64,000 bases of DNA, taken from contig NGBS01000583.1 in the NCBI GenBank assembly GCA_002245135.1, forward strand, positions 248,001-312,000, given 5' to 3'. Below are positions 1 to 11,790 of this stretch, piece by piece. The translations under genes and the position numbers were made by a program. The DNA comes from Proteromonas lacertae (lineage: Eukaryota; Sar; Bigyra; Opalinata; Proteromonadidae). Numbering within the stretch: position 1 is the stretch's first letter; each line of letters opens with the position of its first letter. The notes below the pieces were generated by a model, which was not told where the DNA came from, made no database searches, and saw only the letters and a program-made list of their open reading frames with translations.

Positions 1-28
1 TATATAAAATCCCGCCATTACTTTATAG

Positions 29-1465
29 GATGGATTTAAACAAAAGTCTTTGAAAACGTCAAAAGAACAATGGATTGACATAATTGATGAATTATTTAAA
101 GCACAAAAGGCTGATTTCTTAATCAACATACCTGCTTATAAAGATATGGCTAAAATGTTGAGTCATAAGCAAATATCAGGTGATGAAGAAATGAATGAGA
201 TGTATCTTTGTGTATGTCATTTCATATTACTTTATGGACATTCAATTAACATCACTAAACAGTTTGTATATTTATACATTTATATATTCTGTGTATAGTT
301 AAGATTGTTAATACATATTACCAAGAAGAAATCATTCGTATGGTTAACTAACGAAAATAAACTAGCAAATCAATTTGAGAAATACTTCTATCCTTTATCA
401 TCTTCATTTGAAGTTAATATGTTAAATATGTATTTATTCTTACTAAGAACAGTCAAAGTAATGGGATTATATTGTAAAAAGGAAGATATGATCCAATACA
501 GCTTATACATTATGAAATTCCTACAAGATTCACACTTACCTTCAATAATAATGAATAATATTGAAATATCTAATGAATTATTGCCCAAAATAATACAATC
601 AAAGAGATGTATTGATGATCCAATAAGATATGCTAAATATATTACTACATTATCAATTATTGAGGTATTATTATCAATATCTCATTTTTTACCTGAGAAA
701 TATCGATTGAATGTCAATTCAAATCTCATAACTCAAAATGTTTATAATTCTATGCAATTAATTATTAATAATGTTGATTCAATGAAGAATAAAAGCAATC
801 CTAAACTGTTAGAAATATTGCATTATTTAATATCAATAATTTTAACAGGAACAAACAAATGTGATTGGTTGAATAGTGAAAATGACAAAAATAATTGGAC
901 GATATTGATAGTACAATTAGAAGTGTATTTAAGAAGTATTTATTTAAGTATTGATTCTAATGAAGAAGAGAGTAAAGAGATTTATGATTTATTATTACTG
1001 ACTGTAGCTTCAATTGATAATTATACACATCCAAAATATCATAATTTATTATTACAATCTTATTATGTAGATAGTGAAAATAAAGTGAGTAATAATGAAA
1101 AGAAAGACAGTGTATTGTATTTGGTGAGTATAACTGAGTTTATACAGAAGTATCTGAATGAAAATGAGTTAGATGATTTGATAATGAACAGAATTACCTA
1201 TAATCAAATGAATATTTATTCTAAAGAGATTATATTGATGAGTCATTATGTTATTATGTTATCTTTCTCACTCAAACTTAACCCTATATTACAGTTCCAC
1301 ATATTAAACGCATTAAAGGATCAATCAACTGTATTATTCCAGAAAGTATTGAAGCTATTCTTGGTAATACAGAAAGAATTAGCGTTGATAAACAAAAGTT
1401 TGGTAGATGGTGTGAAATTGAGTGTAAACGAATTACAAAACCTCATGAAGCCAACAAGTGTATAA
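29..1465 (+). CDS. Uncharacterised helical-repeat protein, 3' part
   Basis: The gene enters from the left edge: positions 1-28 are the tail of an intron ending in tatag, and the frame opens at 29. One intron (266..298, 33 nt, gtatat...tatag, phase 0) is required because its last codon is an in-frame stop. The visible 467 residues are rich in Leu, Ile, Asn and Tyr, predicted mostly alpha-helical, and resemble an ARM/HEAT solenoid in composition. There is no signal peptide, catalytic motif or Cys cluster. It could be the C-terminal part of a giant scaffold, or of a USP-type enzyme like the one at 21-28 kb, but I do not recognise the family. The frame is intact to the TAA at 1463. Confidence 0.6.
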
Positions 1466-1734
1466 TTAATATATAAACTATTTTCTATATATGTTTATGG
1501 TTTAAAATAAGATATTTTCTTGATAATGCATGATTAAATGAATCCATAGATGATATAGTATAAAAATGCAAAGCATTTGCAATAATAAACATATTTAAAT
1601 GTAATGGTAAATAATTCTCGTTAATAAAGAACGAATTTGAAGAAACACATAAACAGTTACATAGTTATAACATCTTACTTCTATTATATTATTGAGTATT
1701 TGTTCTGAGAATATTGAGAATTGTCTCAAATCTT

Positions 1735-1848
1735 AAGAATAAAAGAAGATGATGAAGAAATCTTACTAAGAAGATTCGAATCTTTAGGCTTGGCTTGGAA
1801 TAATTCCGTTTCAGAACTTAACAAGCTTTACCCCCTTCCAAAAATTTG
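1735..1848 (+). other. Short open stretch, possible gene remnant
   Basis: A 38-codon open frame without a clear start reads like coding sequence (acidic, then RRFESLGLAWNN-like) and ends TGA at 1846. I find no splice partner on either side. It may be the last exon of an undetected small gene or a decayed fragment. The rest of the 1466..2002 gap holds AT-rich sequence and the palindromes listed separately. Confidence 0.25.
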
Positions 1849-1880
1849 AATTATATAGGAATTCTATACTGCAATTTTAA

Positions 1881-1952
1881 GCCCCAAAACCTTAAAGGTT
1901 TTTAAAAACCTCCAAAAAACATAGTGTTGAAGGGAAGTGATCCTACCCTTCC
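1881..1952. repeat. Cluster of palindromes upstream of PP2A gene
   Basis: A perfect 16-bp palindrome, AGGTTTTTAAAAACCT (1896..1911), is followed by a hairpin with GAAGGG (1929..1934) pairing to CCCTTC (1946..1951) around an 11-nt loop. This short patch is richer in G+C than other gaps in the window. It lies 50-120 nt upstream of the PP2A start codon, so it may be a regulatory site or part of a 5' leader. I do not recognise a known RNA family. Confidence 0.35.
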
Positions 1953-2002
1953 TATAAAGTGCTAACCTAATATTTATATCTTATCACTCAATTCTGGAAC
2001 AT

Positions 2003-3430
2003 ATGCCCAAGCAAAATAAGATAACGAATAAACCTGGTTTTTATAATCCCATCCACAGCAGAGATAAATCCCAGGTTATCAGATCTAAATTTGTTTCACA
2101 AAGTGTGTATGTCAATCCAGAGTCCAGGAAAGATAAGGTACAAATTTTAGCTAAAACCCGTAGAGCAAGAAGTGTTTCATACTCATCATACGAAGAAGCT
2201 ATGGGTATTTCCAAAAAGCCTGAAATAGTAAGTCCAGATAAGTCTCCAGTTACAATTCAATATCCCTTCCTAACTATAAGAGATGAATTTTCTATAAACT
2301 CTAATCCGTTAGATATTATTGTGAATAAGCTTATAGAATTTTTATTTCCTGATAATATCAATCCTTACTCAAATGAGAGATATCATTTCGATGAACTATT
2401 TTCAGTCAAGCAAGTATTGTACCACACAGTCAAAAAACAATCTGCATGGAATACTATATGTTTACATCCTCCTCCAACTGTAGTAAAAGAAATAATTGAT
2501 GAAAAATTCATATATTGTTTAATTGATGGTTTAAGATTTGAGTATTGTATAGAATTATCACCACGTTTACAAATCATAATGTCATTGGATCAGAAAGTAG
2601 AAAAATACCGAAATCTCATCCTCCATGATTTATACGAGATATGTTATGAATATATCCAAAATGAAAATGAATATTATGAAAATGATGATAATTATAAGAA
2701 TAAGAATAAATATTACTATGAACAGTCATATGTTCAGTTATTGAGAAGTAGTAACAGTTGTAAAGGTGATAGTAGTTTATTAGTCGCATTATATCAATAC
2801 TATGTAAATCAAGCTAAAATAGAAGTTGATAAAATCAAAGATAATAATAATGAAATAATGATGAAGATTATACCAAAATTATCACCTAATTTGAAGGAAT
2901 ACATATTCAAATTATTAAACCAATTGATATTGTTTTTAAAGTCAAATGATATAGTAGAAAGAAACTTTGCTTTATTTACAGAATTAATAAAAGAAATATG
3001 TTCGTTTCACCCCATGTTTGTGCCAAAATTATTGAACAAAATGATATTGTATTGGCCACATTCAAATAGTCAGAAACAGTATATTTATATGGAATTATTA
3101 TTAATTATTCTACCTATTTATGAAAAACCTATCACTCACCATCCTGATTTTCAACTTGCATTACATAAAATCTTTACTAAGTTATCAAATATATTAGAAA
3201 CACCTCATGTATATTTATATTTATATATTATAATATTATTATAGAGATATAATGTGGAAGAATGTTTAAGATTAGTAGATAACAGTAAGATTTACACTCA
3301 TTGTATATCAACAAATCAACATTTCTATGATATGTTACAAGAATCATTATGTGTATCAACTGATCATTGGAATGGTGAAATACGTGAACTAGCCACTTCT
3401 CAATTCAATAAATTTTTAGAATTAGAATAA
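2003..3430 (+). CDS. B56-type regulatory subunit of protein phosphatase 2A
   Basis: B56 subunits are HEAT-like solenoids that direct the PP2A catalytic dimer to its substrates. Exons 2003..3208 and 3245..3430 (intron 36 nt, phase 0) give 463 residues, close to the family's usual length. The N-terminal 90 residues are basic and probably disordered. The conserved block is in the C-terminal half: a segment ending LLNKMILYWPHSNSQKQ aligns with the LLKYWPKTHSPKE region of B56, and the last exon carries THWN-like (DHWNGEIRELA) residues matching the family's terminal helices. Divergence is high elsewhere, and an Asn/Tyr/Glu-rich insertion lies near residues 215-240. The frame is intact. Start chosen as the first ATG after stops in all frames. 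Confidence 0.7.
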
Positions 3431-3714
3431 TATTATTATGCAAGAGTAATTTATGTGTCTTCTTTACTTGTGTAAATTCATTTATTTTTTGTTTATTGGG
3501 TTTATAGAGTAGATATTAAAAATCAAAATATTCAGTTGAAACGGATTAATATTTTGAAACTTCAAAATATTTAAAATCATGTTTTGATTGGATACTAATC
3601 AAAAATAACTCAGATAACCAATAAGAATAACAATTAGAGTATAAAGAATAGTTTAATTGGATATTTTCAAAATAGTTTGAAAGATCTTCTTTGAATTAAG
3701 TAATTTTCATAAAA

Positions 3715-5055
3715 ATGCGATTTGAGATAAAGAAATCAGTAATTTGTTTATTATTGATGAATTATTTGATGGCTGCTTCATGTCCAAACATGTGTAGTGG
3801 TCATGGAAGTTGTGGTAAAGGAGGAGTTTGTAGTTGTTTCCCAGGGTGGTTAGAAGGTGATTGCAGTAGCAGTATATTAATAAAAATGATAATATTTGAA
3901 TAGGAAGCTGTCCTTATGGTCATAGTTATGTTGATCCAACTCAAATACCTGGTGCATATGGAACATTAGAGAAACGTGCAAGTTTAGAATGTAGTGGACA
4001 AGGTAGTTGTGACAGAACAAGTGGTGTTTGTAAATGTTTTGGTGGTTTTGAAGGAGTAAGTTGTGACAGATTAAGTTGTCCAAACAACTGTAATGGTCAT
4101 GGAGTTTGTACATCTGTAAAGATGTTAGGATTGAATGAAGACAGTCACAGTGGAAGTTTCTATGAGAATGATTTAAGTCAGAATTAATAAAGATAAACCT
4201 CAAAAGAGTAATTATGATGGTTGGGATGCTGATAATAGTTATGTTTGTGTTTGTGATGGAGAATATCGTGGATTTGACTGTAGTGAAAAGAAATGTCCAA
4301 GTGGTTATGTAGAGAACAGTGATTGTGATAGTCCATCCAAATCAACTCAAACTATTACAGTTAAACAAGCTACACCAACTGCAGGAGCTAATACAATCAC
4401 ATCAAAAGACTGTATGGCTTATTTAGAATATACAGATCAATTCAATCGAATTTGGTATAGTGATGCATTTTGTGTAACATGTAAGAATAAAGGTGATACA
4501 ACAACACAAAATGGAGGTAAATGTGGAACAACAGCAAATGGTAATAAGTTAATACTTGGTTGGGAAGAAGCATTATTGAGTTTACCAGTTGGTGTAATTG
4601 ATGTAAGTGCAAATGATATTAAAGTGACAGTAGATTCTGCTAATGCTCCTGTAACTGTTACAACAAGTATAACATTTGGAAATCAACAAACAGGCAAACA
4701 AAATCCAATCAGAATTATCACATCTAAAGAATTAGATGGAAAAACTCCAAATGAAGAATGGTGTGGTGATTGTGGAAGTGGATATCATGGAATGACAAAT
4801 GATCAATTGAAATTAAAAGTTAATACTGATAAAATAGAAAATCCAACTACTACTGAAACAACCGCAAATTCTGATGGTGTTTATTTACCATTAATAGCTG
4901 ATACAACTACTCCATCCCCAATAGTAGCTACAGTAGATGGAATTCCTCCATTAGAATGTAGTAGAAATGGCTTATGTGATAGAACAACAGGAACATGCAC
5001 TTGTTTCGAAGGATATTATGGAATAGCTTGTACAGAACAAGCATCAATGTTATAA
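3715..5055 (+). CDS. Secreted EGF-like repeat protein (first copy)
   Basis: A hydrophobic N-terminus (LLLMNYLMAA, residues about 11-21) is a likely signal peptide. It is followed by EGF-like modules of the CPNxCSGHGxC / CxCFxGWxGxDCSxRxCPxG type, typical of stramenopile secreted proteins, then a beta-rich Thr/Asn region and a final EGF module before the stop. Intron 3872..3903 (32 nt) joins CSS to RSCPYG. Around 4176-4188 the frame moves by +1: skipping one base at the TAA at 4185 continues into a frame with YDGWDADNSYVCVCDG. A 37-nt GT-AG intron (4156..4192) would also restore the frame, but it looks coding and lacks the local intron style. With the +1 reading the product is 435 residues. 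Paralogue at 36667..37822. Role unknown, probably cell surface or wall. Confidence 0.7.
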
Positions 5056-5157
5056 AGCAACATTAATATTCCATAAATAGTGAATTTCTATCACTGATAT
5101 ATTGTATTTGTTTTGTTTTTCAATTCACAAATAATCATAAAAAATAAAAATAATAAA

Positions 5158-8100
5158 TTATTTCTTTTTGGATAATGTTCTTTGTTTCTCAGCATCTTGG
5201 ATTATTTTTCTATCACTTAATAATCCTTTTCGAATCTTCACTTCATCTACCAATATTTTAGCTAAATTCTTTTCACCATATTCACATCCATATTCTTCTA
5301 TATCTTCTTCAGAGGTTGGTTTAAAATAAGGATCTATATCTAATATTTCCCAATGATCAAATAATAGTTGAGGATGACTTGCACCTCCACTTGTAGCATC
5401 TATCAATGCAGTTGCTAAGCCAAATGATTCATTCATTGGAATTAATGCACTTATATTAAAGATATTTGTTCCTTCCCAAATATCTTCACTAATCACTTTA
5501 CCTCGCTTCTTATTTATCACTCCATATAATTTACCCAATTCATCAGCATTACATTGTAATTCACATTTTAAATATCTTTCTACTAATCGATTTGAACAGT
5601 TTAGAAAGGCATTTCGACAACATTCTTTACTTCGACTGATTATTTGACCAGATAAACTTCCATAACTATCAATATTATTATTATTACTCATTTCAGCTTG
5701 AACAAACTGAAACACAAGGAGATAATGGATTTGTATTTGTATTTACATTATTATCAATTTGATGGATAATAAACCAATTTCATCATCATCTTTATTATTT
5801 TCTTTTATATAAGTAGAAGAAGGATCAATCAACTCTTCTAACACAAAACATACTCCCCACATTGGCTCTTCACATAATGGACCATTCAAACAAGCTATCT
5901 GAAATCCATCAATTATTGAACTTATGTATTTTTCTAATAAATAATTATTTAAATCATTTAATTCGACTTTCTCTGTTTTCATTAGATTATTATTCCAAAT
6001 ATTTATATTTCTTTCATCAGTCTTATTTATTAAGATATTTGGACCTATTCGTTTTGGACCAAATGATAAAATTGAATTAAATTCGTCTAAATAACTGTTC
6101 TTTTCAAATTCTTTCTTTCAATTCTAAATAATAGGCATTTTCTTTTATATCTATCAATTTATCAACATTCAATAATAGATTACTTAATTCATTCTCATGA
6201 TTTTGTAAATATAATGTTAATAAACGAGGAATTGGTAAAGCTCGAATACTCATTTTCAATCGCTTATTCGCTGTTGTTATACTCACTGCATTAGGAATTC
6301 GTTTCTTTTCACTTTCTTTTAAGGCTGGTAATAATTCAACAGTTTCCATATAATTCACAATTGGAGGAGATACTATTAATTCGATTGGAGCATATTTTTC
6401 TTCTAAATCTTTTAAACATCTCTCTAAATGAACTTCACCAACACAATCGAATTATATATTCACCACTTGATTGCATTTCTACTTCCACACATCCATCACT
6501 TCGTTCTAATAGTTTTAAACCATTCTTTAATATCCATAAATCATCAATTGATTTAGGTTCGATTGATACACTGATTATTGGAGATATCTATTATTATTAA
6601 ATTTATAATTTATATACTCTTAATTTTGGATTTGATAATGGAGGACAATCTAATATACTACATATTGTACCACTTTTCATTATGTAATTACTTAATCCAA
6701 TTATTCCTACCATATTTCCACTCATTACTTTATCTATTACAACTAAATCTTTTCCCATCATTGTGTATAAATGGAAATCATTTTCAATCAATTTATAACA
6801 CTCTTCATTTGGTTCTAAAGGATTATATTTTGCGTATATTACATATAATTTAGATTTTTCTGTTAATATTCCACTAAATACTCGAGCAAAAGCAACATAA
6901 CATTCATCATCACCGCTATAATCACTTTCATTTGGAGGTAATCTTGGTAAACCTTTTACTGGAGTTGTAAATATTTTAGAGACATACACTATAACTGGAT
7001 CATCTTCACTATTTGCACTATTACACATTGAATTGTAAGCAACTTTACATTTTTCATTATTCAATACTTCCTTTGGCCACATTACTTGGATTTTATCTTT
7101 CATTGAATTTAATGGACAGGGAATGTGTTTTATTATACAATGTAATATTGTATCACTTAGAGGTAACCATCTTCGAAATATATTACTGATTTTACTTTTG
7201 ATTTCTGTACAATTCAACTCTTTATCTGGAACTTCGACTTTGTATTTCCTTAAATAATCTTTTAGTTTTGGATCATTGTCTGAACATAATGAATACATGT
7301 TCCAGATTGGAGTTAATATTAATTTTACAAATGCAGGTAATATTGCACTTTTATCTGTTAATTTTACAAATTTCTTTGTGGTGTTATTATATCCGTAATT
7401 TCCCCATAAAACATGTCTTAAATAACTCGGTTTTTGATTGAATATTTCTGAATAAAATGATGCAAAATGACCTAAAGAGAATGCCCAACCATCAATTGCA
7501 CTTGAAAATATTATATTACATTTCGATGGACTGAAAAATAAATCAGTTTCATCATTTTCAGATAGAATTTCATCTTTTTTAAAACTTTCAGCACTCATTA
7601 AACTACTGATTATTGCATTTGCACTTTCTATTATTTGTCTACAATGATCATATGCTTCTTGTGGTGATAATTTCAATTCCTGTTATTAGTCCTATCCATT
7701 TTATTTAATACTAAAACTGGTTTGATATTTTCATTCCAAGCTTGATGAAAAACTGATTGTGTTTGACTTCTTATTCCTTCAACAACATCGATTAATATAA
7801 TAGCACCGTCACACATTCTCACAGCAGTAGATACATCACTTGAAAAATCTATATGTCCTGGAGAATCAACTATATTTATTAGATATTCAGCTTTTTCTTC
7901 TGGCTTTTCTTTATTGGGTATATCTTGATAGTATATTGATATGGCACTTGATTTCATTGTAATTCCTCTAATCTGCTCTTCTTTTCTATAAATTGTAAAT
8001 ATTTTAGATATACAAACTATCCTAAATATCTTACTTTAGCCTGCTAATCTTTGAGTAACAATACCATTTGAACTTAAAATATTATCAGCAAAACTATTTC

Positions 8101-8217
8101 ATTAATTAACAAAATATACGTAGTTTTCCCATGATCAACATGTGCCAAAATACAAACATTTCTTATATTCTCTTGCTTGTTTTGAAGCGAATCGTATATA
8201 CGCAGATTTAAAGGCAT
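5158..8217 (-). CDS. EFL1: Elongation factor-like GTPase 1 (EFL1/Ria1), with multiple frame breaks
   Basis: EFL1 is the EF2-like GTPase that, with SBDS, releases eIF6 from pre-60S ribosomes. Seen here: G1 [21 protein letters not shown]3 [13 protein letters not shown]4 NKMD, a [12 protein letters not shown] domain, CGPNI-like GPNILINK, and the diagnostic C-terminus RKGLLSDRK...AEKQRTLSK. Introns 8094..8119 (26 nt), 7986..8013 (28) and 6588..6617 (30). The frame is broken by extra bases near 8036-8041, 8017-8022, 7676-7693 (two bases), 6435-6449 and 6104-6112. Removing one base at each single-base site gives family residues such as [23 protein letters not shown] and VGEVHLERC. With six bases skipped the total is 990 codons. 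A TAA at 5743 is in the same frame as the last segment and may mark a further pair of shifts. Either recoded or a pseudogene; homology is certain, expression is not. Confidence 0.85.
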
Positions 8218-8518
8218 GATTAAAAAAGCTTGACACTGTGTTTGAAGTAAAAATGTAAACTTGTTTTACTCATTTGTTAAATAATAAAGAGAAATATAAA
8301 AATTGTTAAATAATTTGATTACGAATATACAATAATAAAATCAAGATAAATATTTCAGAAAATAATTACAAACATAATAAATATGAAAAAATTAACAAAA
8401 TCATTTTTAATTACACAGATATCGTGCTGTGAGGTAATTGATTCATTAATAGCCACATTTTCATGTGGTATTTCACTCAAGAAAGATTCAATTTCTAAAA
8501 TTTGAATAGATTAAGATG
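8218..8518. promoter_or_regulatory. Spacer holding the EFL1 upstream region
   Basis: About 300 nt between the end of the SNM1-type gene and the EFL1 start codon, both on the minus strand. Very A+T-rich with short A and T runs; no coding frame or RNA gene recognised. It should contain the SNM1 3' end signal and the EFL1 promoter. Confidence 0.35.
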
Positions 8519-9513
8519 TCATATAATTATACCATCATATGATGAATGTAAACTATATGGAAATGGTTTAATCAATGGATTTGATCTATTCGATAATCCA
8601 CTTATATCAATTCCATAAGTTGGTTGAGTTTTGTTCAATTCTGTAATATAATCATTCTTTAATTTTCTATAGAACATATAAACATAAAAAATACAATCTA
8701 TCAATAATACGAATATTAGTTGTAGATAGATCAGTTGTAAAATATTCATCAATACATAATGATTTATATATTTCATATCTTCTATTATCAACACCAATTT
8801 TTATATTCAAATTTTGAGATAAATAAATATATAATTCTTCTTTACCTATTAAATAACCTCCAAGCACAAACTATACATCATATTTATATATATATATTAT
8901 AATATAATACATAATGACTTGGATGGTTAATTATGAAATTGAATATTTCTTCAGCAACAATTGATTTACTTGGAAATTTATAATTTTCGTTATAAAAAGT
9001 TGCATCACAATAACTATTATGCAATTATAAACACAATATACATAGTTTTAATTGGACTTTGTATATTCTTATTTATGTTTTGAATTAGTGATTTTGTATA
9101 TCTAAAATCAGCAGTATATAAATAAGATCCAAATGATCCTGTTATTAAGAACATAACTCCACCTATACAGTGTTCTGCATGAATAGCTACTATATTTATT
9201 GTTTCATTAGGAAGGTTCACCATAAATGGTTCATTTACATTAATAATTATCTATTATTTATGTTTTAAATTTGAATATACAAATAAGCCATCATTTAAGC
9301 TAAATAATTTCTGTATTACAATCTTTGTAATGTATGTACAATAAATATTTCCTTTATTCCACTTTGAATTCAATCCAGTCAAATGATCTGAATGAGCATG
9401 TGATAATAGAAACACAGGGTTCTTTTCTTCTATAGCCAAGTGTATACAATATATTTAATACTCTTTGAACAACTAAATTTGTCTAGATGAAGAGGTAAAG
9501 TCAAAAATTGCAT
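8519..9513 (-). CDS. SNM1/Apollo-like metallo-beta-lactamase DNA nuclease
   Basis: A 278-residue protein of the beta-CASP/SNM1 family, 5' exonucleases acting in cross-link repair and at telomeres. Motif 2 is LSHAHSDHLTGL (HxHxDH), motif 3 is AIHAEHCIGGVMFL (family DANHCPGSVMFLF), and YTADFRYT carries the following Asp. The C-terminus PFPYSLHSSYDGI matches the family's VPYSxHSS motif with its metal-binding His. Six exons are joined by introns 9430..9461 (32 nt), 9251..9280 (30), 9014..9041 (28), 8871..8910 (40) and 8667..8694 (28), all GT-AG. The frame is intact, in contrast to neighbours on both sides. It is compact, with no C-terminal tail, closest in size to the catalytic core of Apollo. 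Starts 88 nt from the divergent FYVE gene. Confidence 0.85.
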
Positions 9514-9601
9514 ATTTCAAAAATATATTCGTTTTATTGAAGATAGATTTTTGAAAATCTCGTTATATCAAGTAATTTTTATCGATATTAGATTGTTAAA
9601 C
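9514..9601. promoter_or_regulatory. Shared divergent promoter, SNM1-like and FYVE genes
   Basis: Only 88 nt separate the start codons of the divergent SNM1-type gene and the first FYVE gene, so both transcripts must start from this AT-rich stretch or inside it. No specific box recognised. Confidence 0.4.
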
Positions 9602-10294
9602 ATGTCTAATTCATTTGATTGGTCCGAAAAAATTAAAAATTTAGCAGATAAAGGATGATCTATTACTTCTCTTGTCAAATAATAAAGAAAGAGAAAACTT
9701 ACAGAGACTTATAGAAAATAAAGATAAAAATAGGCAGGTTACAACTAATGATGCAAAGAATTTATGTATAATACTAAATTGTCTTTCTTCACCTCTTGTA
9801 CTACCTGATAATGTATTTAATGAATGTTTTATATGTTATAGAAAGTTATTAATAATTGTAATACATCAGTTCAAAGTGGTAGGAGACAATCAAGTCGAAA
9901 TTGTTTAATGAACTGGAAGCTGATCTAAAATATATAAAAAATATGTATAAATAAATTCAATATATTATAACTAGACAATTGAAAAACAATAAAACAAATG
10001 AAATAACAAGTGAAAAAGAAACAAATACATTATTAAATAGTATTAATTGTTTTGTGTGGGTTAAAGATGTAACTGTAACTAAATGTACATCTTGTAATAA
10101 AGATTTTGGAATGTTTAATAGAAAACAGTATTTATATTCTCTTTTTATTCAATAGTCATTGTAGAAATTGTGGAAAGATATATTGTTCAGATTGTTCATC
10201 AAATAAAACATCTATAAAAGGGTATACTGAGGAAGTAAGAGTGTGTAATGAATGCTTTCAACACTTACAAGGAGGAACAAATGTTAATTCATAA
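9602..10294 (+). CDS. FYVE zinc-finger protein A, with frame breaks
   Basis: FYVE fingers bind PI3P on endosomes. The C-terminal half has the Cys pairs CTSCNKDF...HCRNCG and YCSDCS, the basic HCRNCG pocket, and a final CNEC; the R(R/K)HHCR motif is present as RKHHCRNCG across an intron. Introns 9813..9841 (29 nt), 9945..9974 (30) and 10128..10155 (28). A +1 break lies at GGA TGA (9653-9658), after which DLLLLLSNN continues in frame, and a two-base change lies between about 9868 and 9905, leading into a coiled-coil-like segment (NELEADLKYIKNM). With three bases skipped the product is 200 residues. A tandem paralogue follows at 10587. The N-terminal 130 residues match no known domain. Confidence 0.7.
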
Positions 10295-10586
10295 GTAAAA
10301 AAGAAAAGAATGTTAGTAGTAGTATAGGATGTATATATCATGTAATATGTGTTTTTTTCTTAACTTATTTATATTATTTTTAACAATATTATGTTCTATA
10401 TTCTTTTGTTTTATTCATGTTGATGTATGTGTACTGTTAGAATGTATCAGTAATAAGAAATTGATGTTAATAATCAACAAATAAGAAGAATTAAAAAACA
10501 CAAAAATCTATCTAAAAATCTTGTTTTTCTCAATTCCTTTATTTATTTAAATCATTATTTTTGTTTTATATAACATTTATCATTAA

Positions 10587-11199
10587 ATGTCATCCAGTTC
10601 AACAGTTGAATGGAGTAAAGAACTCTCAAATCTTACAGATAAAACAAATCCTAATAATAATGTAAACAACCCTTCATATATAAATAAAATTTATAATATA
10701 TCATCCAAAATACCATCAAATATACAATTTAGTCAAGATGACGCCAATAATGTGTGTTCTCTAATATTAACACTATTAAATAGTGTTAATCAAGAATATA
10801 ATGTATATAAATAGATAATCTAATTTATATTTAGATAGAGACACAAAATCAAAACACAATCGATTTAATTAGTAACGAATAATTCTGATTTACAATCTGA
10901 AATATCTCAAACACTCGATGAAATTAAAAATTTGAAGTGTTCCGAGGTAAAAAGTTCAAATGATTATAGAGATATAGAGACAAACACAGAATTATCATCA
11001 GATAACTCAATTATATGGATAAGAGATGAAGCAGTTAGTGAATGCCAACTGTGTAAATCGCAATTTAGCTTTATAAATAGAAGGCATCATTGTAGAATAT
11101 GTGGTAATATATTTTGTGGTAAATGTTGTTCTATAAGAAAAACTTGTGATTGGATATGATGAACTCCAGAGAGTTTGTAATGAATGTAACCAAATGTAA
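10587..11199 (+). CDS. FYVE zinc-finger protein B, with frame breaks
   Basis: Tandem paralogue of the preceding gene: both start MS...W(S)xx(I/L)xNLxDK and end with a FYVE finger (CQLCKSQFSF, RRHHCRICG, CGKCCS, VCNEC). RRHHCR is the PI3P-binding motif, so the likely role is endosomal lipid binding. Intron 10803..10834 (32 nt). Two +1 breaks: near GAA TAA (10877-10882) and at 11142-11148. The second can be placed by comparison with paralogue A: SIRKT then VIGYDELQRVCNEC matches SNKTSIKGYTEEVRVCNEC, so the extra base precedes the zero-frame TGA (11157) by about four codons. With two bases skipped the product is 192 residues, TAA at 11197. Its 3' end lies 34 nt from the convergent RING gene. Confidence 0.7.
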
Positions 11200-11233
11200 A
11201 TGAATAATTAAATATGTAAAAAATTATAATAAA

Positions 11234-11790
11234 TTATTTATAGGGTAGAAATGTAAATACTATAACAACTAAAGCAATAACATAGATAAGAAAATTGCAA
11301 AATTTATCCCAACATTTCTGACTCTGTGTCAGATTCTCTGGCATTTTTGAGTGTATCTAATGTATAACAAAAGATATTCATACTAGACTAAGCGCAAACA
11401 AAGAAGGAAACAAAGCCATTTCTTCATCATCTTCATCACCTTGATTTTCATGTCTCCTTGAAGTTCTAGAATCATCACCTGTGAAAATTGGCACTAACTT
11501 TCGTTTAGATATGTTACTTCTACAAACTGGACATTGTGTATTATTTCTATTCAACCACTACAAAGAATAAGTGATTTTGTTTATTATACTTCCCTGATGC
11601 AATTCTTACTAATTAATAAAATATACTACAAATACCAAAACAAATGACCACACATAGATACAACAGGCTGAGTTGGCTAAAAAATATCACAAACAATAAC
11701 ATTAAATACGTTGTCAAAACACACATTACATGTAAGTGGCTCTTTTTGTTCAGTCTATAAAGTTATACACACGATTTAGCTTACAGTCAT
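11234..11790 (-). CDS. RNF5/RNF185-like membrane RING E3 ubiquitin ligase
   Basis: A 135-residue protein with an N-terminal C3HC4 RING: CNVCFD, CGHLFC, KNCIREWL, CPVCRSNI, followed by KLVPIFTG, the same spacing as RNF5/RNF185, ER and mitochondrial membrane ligases. An acidic linker (DEDDEE) follows, then a C-terminal membrane segment FLIYVIALVVIVFTFL, which fits a tail-anchored ER ligase acting in protein quality control. Six exons; introns 11755..11784 (30 nt), 11677..11709 (33), 11609..11635 (27), 11558..11589 (32) and 11357..11383 (27), all GT-AG. The third joins TG and T to make an essential RING Cys codon. The frame is intact. One of the most completely resolved genes in the window. Confidence 0.85.

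Noticed and set aside
4156-4192. A 37-nt intron explaining the frame change in EGF-like gene 1
   Set aside because: Possible, and it would shorten the loop to family length, but it starts GTTTCT, is coding-like and ends AAAG, unlike other introns here; kept only as an alternative to the +1 break.
8667-8694. A frame break in the SNM1-type gene near its C-terminus
   Set aside because: A 28-nt GT-AG intron explains it fully, so this gene has no skip-type break.
9826-9841. A 16-nt intron in FYVE gene A
   Set aside because: A 29-nt intron from 9813 with the same acceptor gives a better frame and matches other introns.
11609-11629. A 21-nt intron in the RING gene (gtagtat...attag)
   Set aside because: The 27-nt intron starting six bases earlier creates the missing RING Cys codon.
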